Positions 37,590 through 47,841 of a stretch of 58,733 nucleotides of DNA are shown here, piece after piece; position 1 is the first letter of the stretch, and every line of letters begins with the position of its first letter. Source of the stretch: Pseudomonadota bacterium (lineage in GTDB: Bacteria > Pseudomonadota > Gammaproteobacteria > Burkholderiales > Ferrovaceae); assembly GCA_021850135.1 (NCBI GenBank), contig JAJZRV010000003.1, positions 1 to 58,733 of the forward strand. Reading direction: 5' to 3'. The position numbers were made by a program, and so were the translations under genes. The notes beneath the pieces are model-generated. The model saw only the letters and a program-made list of their open reading frames with translations. It searched no databases and was not told where the DNA came from.

Positions 37590-38804
37590 TCAGATCCTGG
37601 CACTCGTCAAATGCGACGCGCCCCAGGTAGTACGCCAACGCGTCTTGACAGCCGTCAGGCCCAGCAGGGCAACGATGGCCAATGCGGCAAAGACATAGAA
37701 CCCGGTCATGTAGCTGCCCGTCATCTGCTTAGAGTACCCCAGGCTGGAAGCCAGATAAAACCCTCCCACGCCACCTGCCATGCCCACCAGCCCGGTCATG
37801 ACTCCGATTTCCTTGCGGAAGCGCTGTGGCACCAGTTGAAACACCGCACCGTTTCCCATCCCCAGGGAAAGCATCGCCACCACAAAACACATCAGTGCCA
37901 TCCAGGCTTCCCCCAACCCGACCCCGGCAACGGTCAGTGCAAATGCGGCGACAAGGTAGACCCCACTCAGCAGACGGATACCCCCAAAGCGGTCCGCCAG
38001 CGCCCCGCCCATGGGGCGTACCAGCGATCCCGCGAAGACGCAGGCTGCAGTGAAGAATCCGGCGGTCTTGGGATCCAGGCCGTACTGTGTGTTGAAGTAG
38101 ATGGTGAGCGATGAGGCCAGCCCCACAAAACCGCCAAAAGTGACCGAATAGAAGAACATGAACCACCACGCATCCTTGTCCTTCAGCACCAGCAGGTATT
38201 CTGCAAAACGTTTGGGTGCGGGTGCGTTGGGGGCGTCCCTGGCCATGATCACGTAAGCCAGCAACACCACACCCAACGGGATCAGGGCCAGCCCGAACAC
38301 GTTGCTCCAGCCGTACGCCACCGCCAGGGATGGCGCAAACAGCGCTGCAAAGACGGTACCCGAATTCCCCGCCCCGGCAATCCCCAACGCCTTGCCCTGG
38401 TGTTCCGGCGGGTACCAACGCGACGCCAGAGGCAATGCCACGGCAAAGGAGGCGCCGGCAACCCCCAGAAACAGTCCCAGGATCAGCACCTGCTCATAAC
38501 TGTGAATGCCCCACCACCAGGCAACAAACAGCGCTTCGATCACGACAATCTGACCGATGATGCCGGTGATTCGCGCATTGAGGTGATCCACCATGATCCC
38601 CAGCACCAACCGTAGCGCTGCGCCTGACAATACCGGTGTGGCCACCATCAACCCCTTCTGCACGTGATCAAGATGAAGGTCTCTGGCAATTTGAACGCCC
38701 AACGGTCCCAGAATGACCCAGACCATGAATGCCAGATCGAAATAGAGGAACGCCGCGATGAGCGTGGGGGTGTGGCCAACTTGCAAGAATGATTTTCGAT
38801 CCAT
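37590..38804 (-). CDS. Nitrate/nitrite MFS transporter (NarK/NasA type)
   Basis: 404 aa, 12 membrane segments. Nitrate signature motifs are seen in GIAGAGNSGTVFAALF (TM5) and the second repeat around GLVGMAGGVGG (TM11). A conserved arginine lies in GAALRLVLG (TM2). It imports nitrate for assimilation. It sits between nasA and the PP2C/kinase gene, all on the minus strand. Confidence 0.94.
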   Translation of the reverse strand: MDRKSFLQVGHTPTLIAAFLYFDLAFMVWVILGPLGVQIARDLHLDHVQKGLMVATPVLSGAALRLVLGIMVDHLNARITGIIGQIVVIEALFVAWWWGIHSYEQVLILGLFLGVAGASFAVALPLASRWYPPEHQGKALGIAGAGNSGTVFAALFAPSLAVAYGWSNVFGLALIPLGVVLLAYVIMARDAPNAPAPKRFAEYLLVLKDKDAWWFMFFYSVTFGGFVGLASSLTIYFNTQYGLDPKTAGFFTAACVFAGSLVRPMGGALADRFGGIRLLSGVYLVAAFALTVAGVGLGEAWMALMCFVVAMLSLGMGNGAVFQLVPQRFRKEIGVMTGLVGMAGGVGGFYLASSLGYSKQMTGSYMTGFYVFAALAIVALLGLTAVKTRWRTTWGASHLTSARI

Positions 38805-38832
38805 GATCTGCTCCTGAAATGATCCGTGCGTT

Positions 38833-41709
38833 CTATGAGATTCCCGTTTCCTGCCGATGTTGACGTGACACGAGGCGCCTGAGTTCAGGCAGGCATGAGC
38901 CGCAATTCGTGCCGCACTGCAGCGTTTTCTGCAGGGCGATCAGCCTCTGTTCAGGCGTCGTACCAGTCGGGCATGCCTGCAATGCCGTTGCGATGGCCTG
39001 TTCAGAGACGTCAAAGCAGTTGCAGACCGACTTCCCCCGGACAATCGGTTTTCCCGGCGGAAGCTTTCCGGGAGTCAGCAGGGCACGCCCCAGACCCTCC
39101 ACGGAAGCGCCACTCTCGAGATAATCCTGCAGCCAGGAGGCTGCAATCACCTGAGCGGGTTCGCCTGAAACGAGCACGGCCACCAGCTTTCCACGTTGTT
39201 CCCCCGTGGCGCCGACACGGATCAGTCGGCGTATCCCCCGGCGCTTGTCCTGGTAGCGGAGCACGCCCGTTTCTCCGGCATGCAATCCGAGAGCTGACTC
39301 GATGGCTGCCAGCGTGGGTTCCTGCGCAGCGTCGTAGTCCGCCACTCGCAACAGCACCCCGACGGGCCTCGCGTCATCCTGTTTTTCGTGTCCAAACAAC
39401 ACGCAGCTGCCAAAGGCAAATTCGTGCAAACAGGTGCGCAAGGCCATCTGGACCGTCAGCGCCTGTTGCTGGGGCAGCCAGGCAAACGCCGTGAGGCGCC
39501 AGGGCAGCTCGGCCTTCAGAAGTTTGATGGCCGCGTGTTTGAGTTCGGGCTGGCCAGACACGGGATCAATGGTAGGCAACGTCAGGGTGTTGACCCCGTA
39601 ACCCGGAGCGCCGCCCGCTTTCCCGGCAACGGATTCCTCACCCCAATGCATGGCGATGAAGGCCTGCATCGGTGCAATCTCTTCCGAAGGCTGGACCGGC
39701 AACACCTGGCTGCCGCGACGGCTCGTGAGATGGACCAGGTCCCCGTTCTGCAAACCCAGACGCACACAATCCACCGTGGAAATCTGGACAACGGGTTCAG
39801 GAGCATGTGCATAAAGTCGGGCCAGGGTGCCTGTCCGGCTCATACCATGCCACTGGTCGCGCAGGCGCCCGGTGGTGAGTGCGAAGGGGTAGCGCGCATC
39901 CACCGGCTCTGCAACGGCGCGATAGGGTGCAGCCACGAATCGCGCACGTCCGTTCCCGGTGGCAAAGAGACCATCTTCGTAGAGCCTCGTTTTCCCGGCC
40001 ACAGCACCCTTCGGCATGGGCCATTGTTGCGGCCCTCGAATCTCGAGGATGTCGTAGGACAGCCCGGTGATGTCGAGATCGCGCCCTGCCGTGCTGGCCC
40101 GGTGCTCCATCCATATGGACTCGGGATTGTCATAGGGAAAGAGGGTCCGTCCCGTGCGCGTCGAACGGCCCAGCAGTCTTTCCATGCGACGCCCGACTGC
40201 CACGGCAATCTCCCAGTCGTGGCGCGCCTGCCCGAAAGGTTCAACCGCCGGAAGCACACGGCTGATGCGACGTTCCGAATTGGTGACAGTGCCCTCCTTT
40301 TCGGCCCAGGTCGTTGCCGGAAGCAGGACGTCGGCAAACGGCACCGTGGCGGTATTGCGATAGGCTTCCTGCACCACGACAAATTCCGCCTGGCCGAGGG
40401 CTTCGCGCACGGCACCTTGGTCCGGAAGTGATTGAGCAGGGTTGGTACAGATAATCCAGATCGCTTTGAGTGCACCGGAGCGCATGGCGTCGAACATGGG
40501 AATTGCCGTCAGGCCGGCTTGTTCTGGTACGGAGGCTACATCCCACAGTGCTGCCACTTCGGCCCGGTGTCCTGGATCGGCCAGATTGCGGTGTGCAGAC
40601 AACAGATTGGCCATGCCACCCACTTCGCGGCCACCCATGGCATTGGGTTGGCCGGTCAATGAAAACGGTCCGGCGCCAGGCTTTCCGATTTGCCCGGTCG
40701 CGAGATGCAGGTTGATGAGCGTTGTATTGTTGGCCGTCCCCGCTGCAGATTGGTTGAGCCCCTGGCAATACAGCGACAGGGTGGCCTTGGATTGCGAAAA
40801 CAGCCGTGCCGCCTCCCGCAGCGCCGCTTCTTCGATGCCGCAGCACTGCGCTACGGCGCGCGGCGTAAACTCCGCCACCAGGGTCTTGAGCGCCCCAAAA
40901 CCTTCCGTATGCGCTTCGATATACGGCCGGTCGACCCATCCTTCCCACAACATGATGTGCAACATGCCGTGGTGCAGGGCGATATCCGTACCTGGCGCAA
41001 TCCGCAAAAACAGGTCTGCGCTTTGGGCCGTATCCGTCTTGCGCGGATCCACCACAATCAGCTTTAGTTCCGGATTTCTGGCGCGAACAGCCTCGATACG
41101 CCGAAACAAGACCGGGTGGGCAAAGGCGGTGTTCGATCCTGAAATAAAAATGACTTCTGCCTGCTCGATGTCCTCATAGCTGCAAGGCGGAGCATCGGCC
41201 CCCAGCGTCTGTTTGTATCCGGCCACGGCGCTGGACATGCACAGGCGCGAATTGGTGTCGATGTTGTTGGTGCCGATCAGTCCCTTGGCCAGCTTGTTGA
41301 ACACATAGTAGTCTTCCGTCAGGAGCTGGCCTGACACATAGATCCCGACTGCGTCGGGGCCATCTCGGAGAATGATTTCAGAAAAGCGTTGGGCCACCAT
41401 TTCCAGCGCCGCGTCCCACGCCACCGCCTCGCGCGCGTCTGTGCGCATGCGGCGCATCTCGGGTTGCGTTACACGAACTTGCCCATACACATGCGGTTGA
41501 GCAGTGAGGTGAAGCGTCGCCCCCTTGCTGCACAGCCGTCCGAAATTGGCCGGGTGCTCCGGGTCGCCCCGCACCCCAGTCACTCGCCGTACCCCTGCAT
41601 CATCCAATGCCGTCTCGATCAGCATGCCGCACCCCACGCCGCAGTAGCAGCATGTGCTGCGCGTGACTAGCGATGCGGTCGTAGGCGTCGTGGCGACGTG
41701 CCCGCTCAT
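38833..41709 (-). CDS. nasA: Assimilatory nitrate reductase, molybdopterin catalytic subunit
   Basis: 958 aa. The N-terminal 4Fe-4S ligands lie in CCYCGVGC followed by LCSKGA (about residues 21-64). Three molybdopterin domains follow, with NSRLCMSS near the active site. A C-terminal 2Fe-2S BFD-like domain has CNCFDVSEQ and CGTNCGSC (about 895-940), so electrons can be taken from a NADH- or ferredoxin-linked donor. The ATG at 41709 overlaps the nirD stop by 4 bases; a longer upstream frame is rejected. It reduces nitrate to nitrite in the cytoplasm. Confidence 0.95.
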   Translation of the reverse strand: MSGHVATTPTTASLVTRSTCCYCGVGCGMLIETALDDAGVRRVTGVRGDPEHPANFGRLCSKGATLHLTAQPHVYGQVRVTQPEMRRMRTDAREAVAWDAALEMVAQRFSEIILRDGPDAVGIYVSGQLLTEDYYVFNKLAKGLIGTNNIDTNSRLCMSSAVAGYKQTLGADAPPCSYEDIEQAEVIFISGSNTAFAHPVLFRRIEAVRARNPELKLIVVDPRKTDTAQSADLFLRIAPGTDIALHHGMLHIMLWEGWVDRPYIEAHTEGFGALKTLVAEFTPRAVAQCCGIEEAALREAARLFSQSKATLSLYCQGLNQSAAGTANNTTLINLHLATGQIGKPGAGPFSLTGQPNAMGGREVGGMANLLSAHRNLADPGHRAEVAALWDVASVPEQAGLTAIPMFDAMRSGALKAIWIICTNPAQSLPDQGAVREALGQAEFVVVQEAYRNTATVPFADVLLPATTWAEKEGTVTNSERRISRVLPAVEPFGQARHDWEIAVAVGRRMERLLGRSTRTGRTLFPYDNPESIWMEHRASTAGRDLDITGLSYDILEIRGPQQWPMPKGAVAGKTRLYEDGLFATGNGRARFVAAPYRAVAEPVDARYPFALTTGRLRDQWHGMSRTGTLARLYAHAPEPVVQISTVDCVRLGLQNGDLVHLTSRRGSQVLPVQPSEEIAPMQAFIAMHWGEESVAGKAGGAPGYGVNTLTLPTIDPVSGQPELKHAAIKLLKAELPWRLTAFAWLPQQQALTVQMALRTCLHEFAFGSCVLFGHEKQDDARPVGVLLRVADYDAAQEPTLAAIESALGLHAGETGVLRYQDKRRGIRRLIRVGATGEQRGKLVAVLVSGEPAQVIAASWLQDYLESGASVEGLGRALLTPGKLPPGKPIVRGKSVCNCFDVSEQAIATALQACPTGTTPEQRLIALQKTLQCGTNCGSCLPELRRLVSRQHRQETGIS

Positions 41710-42056
41710 GCCCCCCCCGCGAGTTCTGCCTTGCTGAGATAGACCCGGCCATCCTCCACCTTGACCGACAAGCGGCCGGCACAACCGACGTCAGGCGCAA
41801 CCGCATCACCGCTCTCGAGTTCCACATTCCATCCGTGGAGCGGACAGGTCACGCGATGGCCATGGACGATGCCCTGAGACAGAGGGCCTCCTTTGTGCGG
41901 ACATCGGTCGCGCAAGGCATAGACGCTCTGGTCTTCCGTCCTGAATACGGCAACAGGCCCGATGACCGCCCCTTCGAGTACGCGCGCGCCCAGTACGGGA
42001 ATCTCGTCCAGCATAAGCACGGCAAGCCAGTCTTCCCGGTTGTCAATGGCGCTCAT
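41706..42056 (-). CDS. nirD: Nitrite reductase small subunit, Rieske type
   Basis: 116 aa. The Rieske 2Fe-2S ligands CPHKGG and CPLHGW are intact (about residues 50 and 70), unlike E. coli NirD, which lacks them. It partners NirB in reducing nitrite to ammonium. It overlaps nirB and nasA by 4 bases at either end. The ATG at 42056 (MSAIDN) is chosen over a frame extending 74 codons into nirB. Confidence 0.95.
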   Translation of the reverse strand: MSAIDNREDWLAVLMLDEIPVLGARVLEGAVIGPVAVFRTEDQSVYALRDRCPHKGGPLSQGIVHGHRVTCPLHGWNVELESGDAVAPDVGCAGRLSVKVEDGRVYLSKAELAGGA

Positions 42057-44512
42057 GGCAGAAACCCTTCCGAAACGGCAGCCAATTGCACGGGGCGGAA
42101 CTGTCGCCAATCCACGCCTGCAGCTTCCGACGTTTTCCATGGATCTGGCGCGCCTTGCAGGGCAAATAACAGGCGCTCGTACAGGGCGCGCCTGCCTTCT
42201 GCATCGTTCACAATGCGCTGCCGGATGACATCCATACCCACTCGCGCCACATAATGCACCGTGCGCTCCAGGTACCATCCTTCTTCACGATACAGTTGCA
42301 GGAAGGCTGCGGAATATTCCCTGACTTCCTCGTCCGTCTTGACCTTGCATAGATACTGGGCCACTTCAGTCTTGATTCCGCCGTTGCCCGCCACATAGAT
42401 TTCCCAACCCGAATCCACGCCGATGACGCCCACGTCCTTGATTCCTGCTTCGGCGCAGTTGCGGGGACATCCCGACACTGCCAGCTTGACCTTGTGCGGC
42501 GAATACATGCCGAACAACATTTTTTCCAGGTTGACCCCCATTTGCATGGAGGACTGTGTGCCGAATCGGCAATGTTCGTCGCCGACACAGGTTTTGACTG
42601 TGCGTATGGATTTTCCATATGCGTGACCGGACGGCATATCGAGGGCCTTCCACACAGCGGGAAGATCTTCCTTCCTGATCCCCAGCAGATCGATGCGCTG
42701 TCCTCCGGTCAGCTTGACGGTGGGCACCTTGAATTTCTCCGCCACGTCGGCGATCCGCCGCAGCTCATCGGGATTGGTCAACCCGCCCCACATGCGCGGC
42801 ACCACGGAATAAGTCCCGTCCCTCTGGATATTGGCGTGGGCGCGTTCATTGATGAAACGCGATTGTGGATCGTCTTCCGCCTCATGTGGCCACGTGGAAA
42901 GCAGGTAGTAGTTGAGGGCCGGGCGACAAGTGGCGCACCCGTTGGGCGTGCGCCACTCCATGAATTGCCGCACTTCCTGTTGGGACAGCAGATGATGCTC
43001 GCGGATGGATTTACGGACCTCGTCATGTGAGTGATCCGTGCAGCCGCATACGGCTTTCTTCGTCGGTGCATCCGAATAATCGGTGCCCAGCACATTCATC
43101 AGGATCTGCTCCACTAATCCGGTGCAGGAGCCGCACGATCCGCTGGCCTTGGTGCACTTGCGCACATCCTCCAGGGTGAACAGCCCTTGCTCCTGAATGG
43201 CCTTGACGATTGCGCCCTTGCTGATGCCGTTGCACCCGCACACCTCGTCGGACTCTGTCATGGCCATGGCTTTGTTGTGCCCCTCATGGCCGACATCGCC
43301 GATGTTGTTTTCGCCGAACATCAGGCTGTCTCGCAGCTCCGCGATTTTTCTGCCTTCGCGCAACAGCTTGAAGTACCAGGTACCGTCCGCCGTATCACCG
43401 TATAAACAGGCCCCGACCAGCTGGTCGTCCTTGAGTACCAGCTTTTTGTAGACTCCGCCCACGGGGTCGGACAACGTGATCTCCTCCATGCCCTCGCCGC
43501 CCATGAACTCGCCGGCTGAAAAAAGATCTATCCCGGTCACTTTCAGCTTGGTGGAGGTGACCGATCCGGTATAACGCCCGATCCCCATGAACGCCAGATG
43601 GTTGGCGCACACCCTGGCCTGCTCGAAGAGCGGCGCCACAAGCCCGTAAGCCGTACCGCGATGGCTGACACATTCCCCCACGGCATAGATGCGCGGATCG
43701 AAGGTCTGCAACGTGTCGTTGACGAGGATGCCGCGCTGACAGGCCAGACCCGCAGCCTCGGCCAATGCCGTATTGGGGCGAATCCCGGCAGCCATGACGA
43801 CGAGATCGGCAGGGACCTCGCTGCCATCCTTGCATCGCACTGCACCTACACGCGTGCCATCCCCGTTGGCCCGCAGCTCGGTCGTCTGCGTGGCCAGCCT
43901 GAAGCGCAATCCCTTGGCTTCCAGGGATTGCTGCAGCAAACGGGCTGCAACAGGGTCCAGTTGCCGCTCCAGCAGCCAGTCTGCAAGATGGATTACCGTC
44001 ACTTCCATGCCGCGCAATTTCAGGCCGTTGGCGGCTTCCAGGCCCAACAGCCCGCCACCGATGACGACGGCATGGCGGTAATTGCGGGCTGCCTCGATCA
44101 TGTGTTGGGTGTCCTGGATGTCTCGATAAGTGATGACACCTGTCAGATCCTTGCCTGGAATCGGCAGGATAAACGGAGAAGAGCCTGTCGCGACCAGCAG
44201 GCGATCATAACCCTCTGTCGTACCGTCTTCAGCGATGACCTGCCGCCTGGTTCGATCGATGCGCGTGACCGTCTTGCCCAAATGCAGGCGAATGCCATTT
44301 TCGGCATACCAGTCGATACTGTTGAGGATGATTTCATCCACCGTCTGCTCGCCGGCCAATACCGGGGAGAGCAGGATGCGGTTGTAGTTGGGATACGGCT
44401 CTGCTCCGAAAACCGTGATCTCGTACAGCTCGGGTGCGAGCTTCAGCAGTTCTTCCAGGGTTCTGATCCCTGCCATGCCATTGCCGATCACCACCAATTT
44501 CATTTTTTTCAT
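42053..44512 (-). CDS. nirB: NAD(P)H nitrite reductase large subunit
   Basis: 819 aa. Residues 1-310 are a FAD/NAD-binding domain (LVVIGNGMAG at 6-15). A BFD-type 2Fe-2S domain follows (CGCNGISKG and CGSC, about 420-460). The C-terminal siroheme/4Fe-4S domain has TCVGDEHCRFG and SGCPRNCAE. The enzyme reduces nitrite to ammonium. It heads the assimilation operon. The ATG at 44512 follows GGGGGA, and a sigma-54-like promoter lies 70 bases upstream. Confidence 0.97.
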   Translation of the reverse strand: MKKMKLVVIGNGMAGIRTLEELLKLAPELYEITVFGAEPYPNYNRILLSPVLAGEQTVDEIILNSIDWYAENGIRLHLGKTVTRIDRTRRQVIAEDGTTEGYDRLLVATGSSPFILPIPGKDLTGVITYRDIQDTQHMIEAARNYRHAVVIGGGLLGLEAANGLKLRGMEVTVIHLADWLLERQLDPVAARLLQQSLEAKGLRFRLATQTTELRANGDGTRVGAVRCKDGSEVPADLVVMAAGIRPNTALAEAAGLACQRGILVNDTLQTFDPRIYAVGECVSHRGTAYGLVAPLFEQARVCANHLAFMGIGRYTGSVTSTKLKVTGIDLFSAGEFMGGEGMEEITLSDPVGGVYKKLVLKDDQLVGACLYGDTADGTWYFKLLREGRKIAELRDSLMFGENNIGDVGHEGHNKAMAMTESDEVCGCNGISKGAIVKAIQEQGLFTLEDVRKCTKASGSCGSCTGLVEQILMNVLGTDYSDAPTKKAVCGCTDHSHDEVRKSIREHHLLSQQEVRQFMEWRTPNGCATCRPALNYYLLSTWPHEAEDDPQSRFINERAHANIQRDGTYSVVPRMWGGLTNPDELRRIADVAEKFKVPTVKLTGGQRIDLLGIRKEDLPAVWKALDMPSGHAYGKSIRTVKTCVGDEHCRFGTQSSMQMGVNLEKMLFGMYSPHKVKLAVSGCPRNCAEAGIKDVGVIGVDSGWEIYVAGNGGIKTEVAQYLCKVKTDEEVREYSAAFLQLYREEGWYLERTVHYVARVGMDVIRQRIVNDAEGRRALYERLLFALQGAPDPWKTSEAAGVDWRQFRPVQLAAVSEGFLP

Positions 44513-44583
44513 CTGTGTCCCCCATCAGGCTGTTCGGCAGACGGAATCGCTGTTCCATTTCCGTGCTGAGTTACCCCCTTACG

Positions 44584-44599
44584 AGCAAGATTTGAGCCA
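44584..44599 (-). promoter_or_regulatory. Sigma-54 promoter of the nitrate assimilation operon
   Basis: On the minus strand TGGCTC-AAATC-TTGCT matches the sigma-54 consensus TGGCAC-N5-TTGCW with one mismatch and correct GG-N10-GC spacing. The +1 would lie near 44573, 61 bases ahead of nirB. Confidence 0.75.
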
Positions 44600-44693
44600 C
44601 TTTTAGAATGATTCAAAAATACATGCGACATCAAGCGGTTACCCGCCCTCTCCAATCAGAATTGAACGACCCATGTGACAAATCGGTGCTGAA

Positions 44694-44710
44694 CGCACTG
44701 TTAGCGTGCG
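44694..44710. promoter_or_regulatory. NtrC-like enhancer site
   Basis: CGCAC (44694-44698) and GTGCG (44706-44710) form an inverted repeat with a 7-base spacer. This is the GCAC-N7-GTGC geometry of NtrC sites, about 120-140 bases upstream of the sigma-54 start. A nearby GGTGC (44685-44689) may belong to a second half site. Confidence 0.5.
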
Positions 44711-44720
44711 CCCACTGGGC

Positions 44721-44752
44721 AAAAAAAAACCGCCGGAAAATCCGGCGGTTTG
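44721..44752 (-). terminator. Rho-independent terminator after rplQ
   Basis: On the minus strand AACCGCCGGA, loop TTTT, then a TCCGGCGGTT-type complement followed by nine T residues. It lies 26 bases after the rplQ stop and ends the ribosomal block, insulating the nitrate operon. Confidence 0.9.
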
Positions 44753-44777
44753 ATTGTTGCGCTCCAGGGCGGGAAAC

Positions 44778-45173
44778 TCAGGCCTCCGGTGCGCTCTCTG
44801 CCTCCGCAGTACCCGCGGGACGATCCAGCAGCTCCACCAGCGCCATGGGCGCATTGTCTCCCTGGCGGAAGCCAAACTTGAGGATGCGCAGATATCCCCC
44901 ATTGCGGGTCTGGTAGCGCGGGCCCAGCTCGTTGAACAGCTTGGTCACCATGTCGCGGTCACGCAACCGGCTGAAAGCCAGGCGACGATTGGCCAGGGAA
45001 GGCGCCTTACCCAGGGTGATCAGGGGCTCGGCAACACGACGCAGCTCCTTTGCCTTGGGAAGCGTGGTGCGGATCACTTCGTGCCGCAGGAGTGAATTGG
45101 TCATGTTGCGCAGCATGGCCAGCCGGTGGCTGGTGGTGCGGTTCAACTTGCGATTGCTAAGACGGTGACGCAT
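44778..45173 (-). CDS. rplQ: 50S ribosomal protein L17
   Basis: 131 aa, starting [17 protein letters not shown], the family's invariant opening. It is the last gene of the alpha operon, after rpoA, and is followed by a strong terminator. The C-terminal tail after residue 115 ([11 protein letters not shown]-like, acidic) is species-specific. Confidence 0.97.
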   Translation of the reverse strand: MRHRLSNRKLNRTTSHRLAMLRNMTNSLLRHEVIRTTLPKAKELRRVAEPLITLGKAPSLANRRLAFSRLRDRDMVTKLFNELGPRYQTRNGGYLRILKFGFRQGDNAPMALVELLDRPAGTAEAESAPEA

Positions 45174-45207
45174 GATGAATTATCCTTAAGGTTCGATGCG
45201 ATCGCGT

Positions 45208-46194
45208 TTAACGGCGATCGGTCAGGCCGACAGGGGGCCAGTTTTCCAGCTTCATCCCGAGCGTCAAGCTCTTGGAAGCCAGCACTTCCTTGATTTCATT
45301 AAGAGACTTGCGGCCCAGATTCGGGGTCTTCAGCAACTCTGTTTCAGTCCGCTGGATGAGGTCGCCGATGTAGTAGATGTTTTCGGCCTTGAGACAGTTG
45401 GCAGAACGCACCGTCAGCTCCAGGTCATCCACAGGCTGCAGCAGAATGGGATCCACTTGCGGTGCCTTGGCGGCTTCCATGGCCATGGGCGTTCCCTGAA
45501 GGTCCGCGAATACATTGAGCTGATCCATCAACACGCGGGCAGCAAAACGTACCGCCTCTTCGGGTTCGACGGCTCCATTGGTCTCGATATCCATGACGAG
45601 CTTGTCGAGGTCGGTGCGCTGTTCCACACGGGCGCTTTCCACGGCGTAGCTGACACGGCGCACGGGGCTGAAAGAGGCATCCAGCTGAATGCCGCCCACT
45701 GCGCGGGATTCCTGGTCAATGGCACGCGCGGTCGCTGGCTGATAGCCACGTCCTTGCTCCACCTTGATTTGCATGTCCAGCTTTCCGCCGGCGGTAAGAT
45801 GCGCAATCACATGGTCGGGATTGATGATTTCCACGTCATGCTGCGCTTCGATGTCGCCTGCGGTCACGACGCCCGGGCCCACCTTGATGAGCTTCAGGAC
45901 GGCCTCATTGTGATTGTGCAGTTTGAGCACGATCCCTTTGAGATTGAGCAGCAGGTCCACAACATCTTCCTGGACGCCTTCAACGGTCGAGTACTCATGC
46001 AGCACGCCGGAAATCTTGACCTCGGTGGGGGCAAATCCAGGCATGGATGACAGCAGAATCCGGCGCAGGGCATTTCCCAGCGTATGGCCATAACCCCGCT
46101 CGAACGGCTCCATCACCACCTTGGCATAGGTCGGCGAGATATTCTGTACTTCGATACTGCGCGGTTTCAAAAACGCATTGGTTTGGCTTTGCAT
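45208..46194 (-). CDS. rpoA: RNA polymerase alpha subunit
   Basis: 328 aa, the usual length. The N-terminal assembly domain (1-235) contains [15 protein letters not shown]. The C-terminal domain (about 250-315) has the DNA- and activator-binding helices with [11 protein letters not shown] and [13 protein letters not shown]. It lies between rpsD and rplQ as in the alpha operon. Confidence 0.98.
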   Translation of the reverse strand: MQSQTNAFLKPRSIEVQNISPTYAKVVMEPFERGYGHTLGNALRRILLSSMPGFAPTEVKISGVLHEYSTVEGVQEDVVDLLLNLKGIVLKLHNHNEAVLKLIKVGPGVVTAGDIEAQHDVEIINPDHVIAHLTAGGKLDMQIKVEQGRGYQPATARAIDQESRAVGGIQLDASFSPVRRVSYAVESARVEQRTDLDKLVMDIETNGAVEPEEAVRFAARVLMDQLNVFADLQGTPMAMEAAKAPQVDPILLQPVDDLELTVRSANCLKAENIYYIGDLIQRTETELLKTPNLGRKSLNEIKEVLASKSLTLGMKLENWPPVGLTDRR

Positions 46195-46229
46195 CGTCTG
46201 TCCTTGTAACTAACTGGAAGGAGGCCCTG

Positions 46230-46856
46230 TTACTTCGAATACAGTTCCACCACCAGTGATTCGTTGATGGTCGTGGGCAGTTCGCTGCGTTGCGGGCGAG
46301 CCTTGAAAATACCCTTCATGGCCTTGACGTCCACTTCCAGCCACTCGGGGAATCCACGTCCCTCTGCGGCTTCCGTCGCCCCTTTGATCCGCAACTGGGC
46401 CTTGGATTTCTCTGCCACCTCGACCGCATCGCCGGGACGCAGCTGGTAAGACGGAATGTTGACCCGCCGACCGTTGACCAGGATGCCGTTGTGACGCACG
46501 ACCTGGCGCGCTTCAGCGCGCGAGGCGCCGAATCCCATGCGGTAAGCCACATTGTCCAGACGGCTCTCCAGCGCCTGCAGCAGGTTGTCCCCGGTAATCC
46601 CGCGTGCCTGATCGGCCGCGTGATAAGTCCTGCGGAACTGGCGCTCCAGAATGCCGTAAATCCGGCGGACTTTCTGCTTGGCGCGCAACTGGCCGCCATA
46701 CACCGACTGACGGGCCTGCTTCTGACCGTGCTGGCCAGGCGCATAGGCGCGGCGCTCTACGGCGCACTTGTCGGTAAAGCACTTCTCTCCCTTGAGGAAG
46801 AGTTTTTCGCCTTCACGGCGACACTGGCGACACTTTGCATCCAGGTTTCTTGCCAC
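46230..46856 (-). CDS. rpsD: 30S ribosomal protein S4
   Basis: 208 aa. A 16S rRNA assembly protein that can act as the alpha operon repressor in E. coli. It has an S4 RNA-binding domain (about 98-160). The N-terminus has four cysteines (C9, C12, C26, C31) that could bind zinc, as in the zinc-containing S4 of other bacteria; E. coli S4 lacks this set. Confidence 0.97.
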   Translation of the reverse strand: MARNLDAKCRQCRREGEKLFLKGEKCFTDKCAVERRAYAPGQHGQKQARQSVYGGQLRAKQKVRRIYGILERQFRRTYHAADQARGITGDNLLQALESRLDNVAYRMGFGASRAEARQVVRHNGILVNGRRVNIPSYQLRPGDAVEVAEKSKAQLRIKGATEAAEGRGFPEWLEVDVKAMKGIFKARPQRSELPTTINESLVVELYSK

Positions 46857-46878
46857 GATAATTTCTCCCGATCCCTGG

Positions 46879-47274
46879 TTAAATACGACGCTTCTTGGGC
46901 GGACGGCAGCCGTTGTGCGGCACAGGCGTCACATCCGAGATGCTGGTGATCTTGAAACCCACTGCGTTCAGGGCGCGCACAGCAGATTCACGTCCAGGGC
47001 CGGGGCCCTTGATGCGGACTTCCAGATTCTTGACTCCGCACTCCTGTGCTGCCTTGCCTGCATTTTCTGCGGCAATCTGTGCAGCGAAAGGCGTGCTCTT
47101 GCGCGAACCCTTGAAACCATTGCTGCCCGAAGTGGCCCAGGACAACGCATTGCCCTGACGATCGGTGATGGTCACGATGGTGTTGTTGAAAGACGCGTGG
47201 ATGTGCGCAATGCCTTCGGCCACATTTTTCTTGACCTTCTTGCGCGCACGAGTTGCTGTATTAGCCTTAACCAT
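46879..47274 (-). CDS. rpsK: 30S ribosomal protein S11
   Basis: 131 aa, with [15 protein letters not shown] and the C-terminal [17 protein letters not shown]. It sits on the small-subunit platform near the E site. It lies between rpsM and rpsD in the alpha operon. Confidence 0.97.
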   Translation of the reverse strand: MVKANTATRARKKVKKNVAEGIAHIHASFNNTIVTITDRQGNALSWATSGSNGFKGSRKSTPFAAQIAAENAGKAAQECGVKNLEVRIKGPGPGRESAVRALNAVGFKITSISDVTPVPHNGCRPPKKRRI

Positions 47275-47292
47275 TCAGGATTCTTCCTTCAA

Positions 47293-47655
47293 TTACTTCG
47301 TTGTGCGAACGGCCTTGCGCGGTCCCTTGCGGGTGCGCGCGTTGGTACGAGTGCGCTGACCCCGACAGGGCAAGCCGCGGCGATGTCGCGAGCCTCGATA
47401 GCTGCCCAGATCCATCAGACGCTTGATGTTGAGGGACACTTCGCGGCGCAGATCCCCTTCCACTGCGAACTTGGTCACCTCAATACGGAGCTTCTCCATG
47501 TCGGCGTCCGTAAGATCCTTGATCTTGGCGCTGGGCGTGACTCCGGATGCGGCGCAGATATCGCGAGCGCGGGAGCGACCAATTCCATAGATCGCAGTCA
47601 GTGCGATCTCAGCATGTTGATGATTCGGGATGTTGACCCCAGCAATACGAGCCAT
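47293..47655 (-). CDS. rpsM: 30S ribosomal protein S13
   Basis: 120 aa, starting [19 protein letters not shown] and ending in a basic [14 protein letters not shown] tail that contacts P-site tRNA in known structures. First gene of the alpha operon, after rpmJ. Confidence 0.97.
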   Translation of the reverse strand: MARIAGVNIPNHQHAEIALTAIYGIGRSRARDICAASGVTPSAKIKDLTDADMEKLRIEVTKFAVEGDLRREVSLNIKRLMDLGSYRGSRHRRGLPCRGQRTRTNARTRKGPRKAVRTTK

Positions 47656-47704
47656 AAACGACCTCGGTTTCTGTTGCGTTTAACGATTGAGCGAAAACCC
47701 AGGC

Positions 47705-47818
47705 TTAGCCCTGGCGTTGCTTGTGGCGCGGATCTTCACAAATCACGCGCAGCACACCCTTGCGCCGCACCAACTTGCACTTGCGGCAGACTTTTTTAAC
47801 AGATGCCTGTACTTTCAT
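47705..47818 (-). CDS. rpmJ: 50S ribosomal protein L36
   Basis: A 37-aa protein, [15 protein letters not shown]..., with the zinc-binding C11, C14, C27 and H32 (VCRKC and ICEDPRH). The gene is short but unmistakable. It lies between infA and rpsM. Confidence 0.97.
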   Translation of the reverse strand: MKVQASVKKVCRKCKLVRRKGVLRVICEDPRHKQRQG

Positions 47819-47841
47819 TTTCAGTTCTCCAGCAATCCGCG

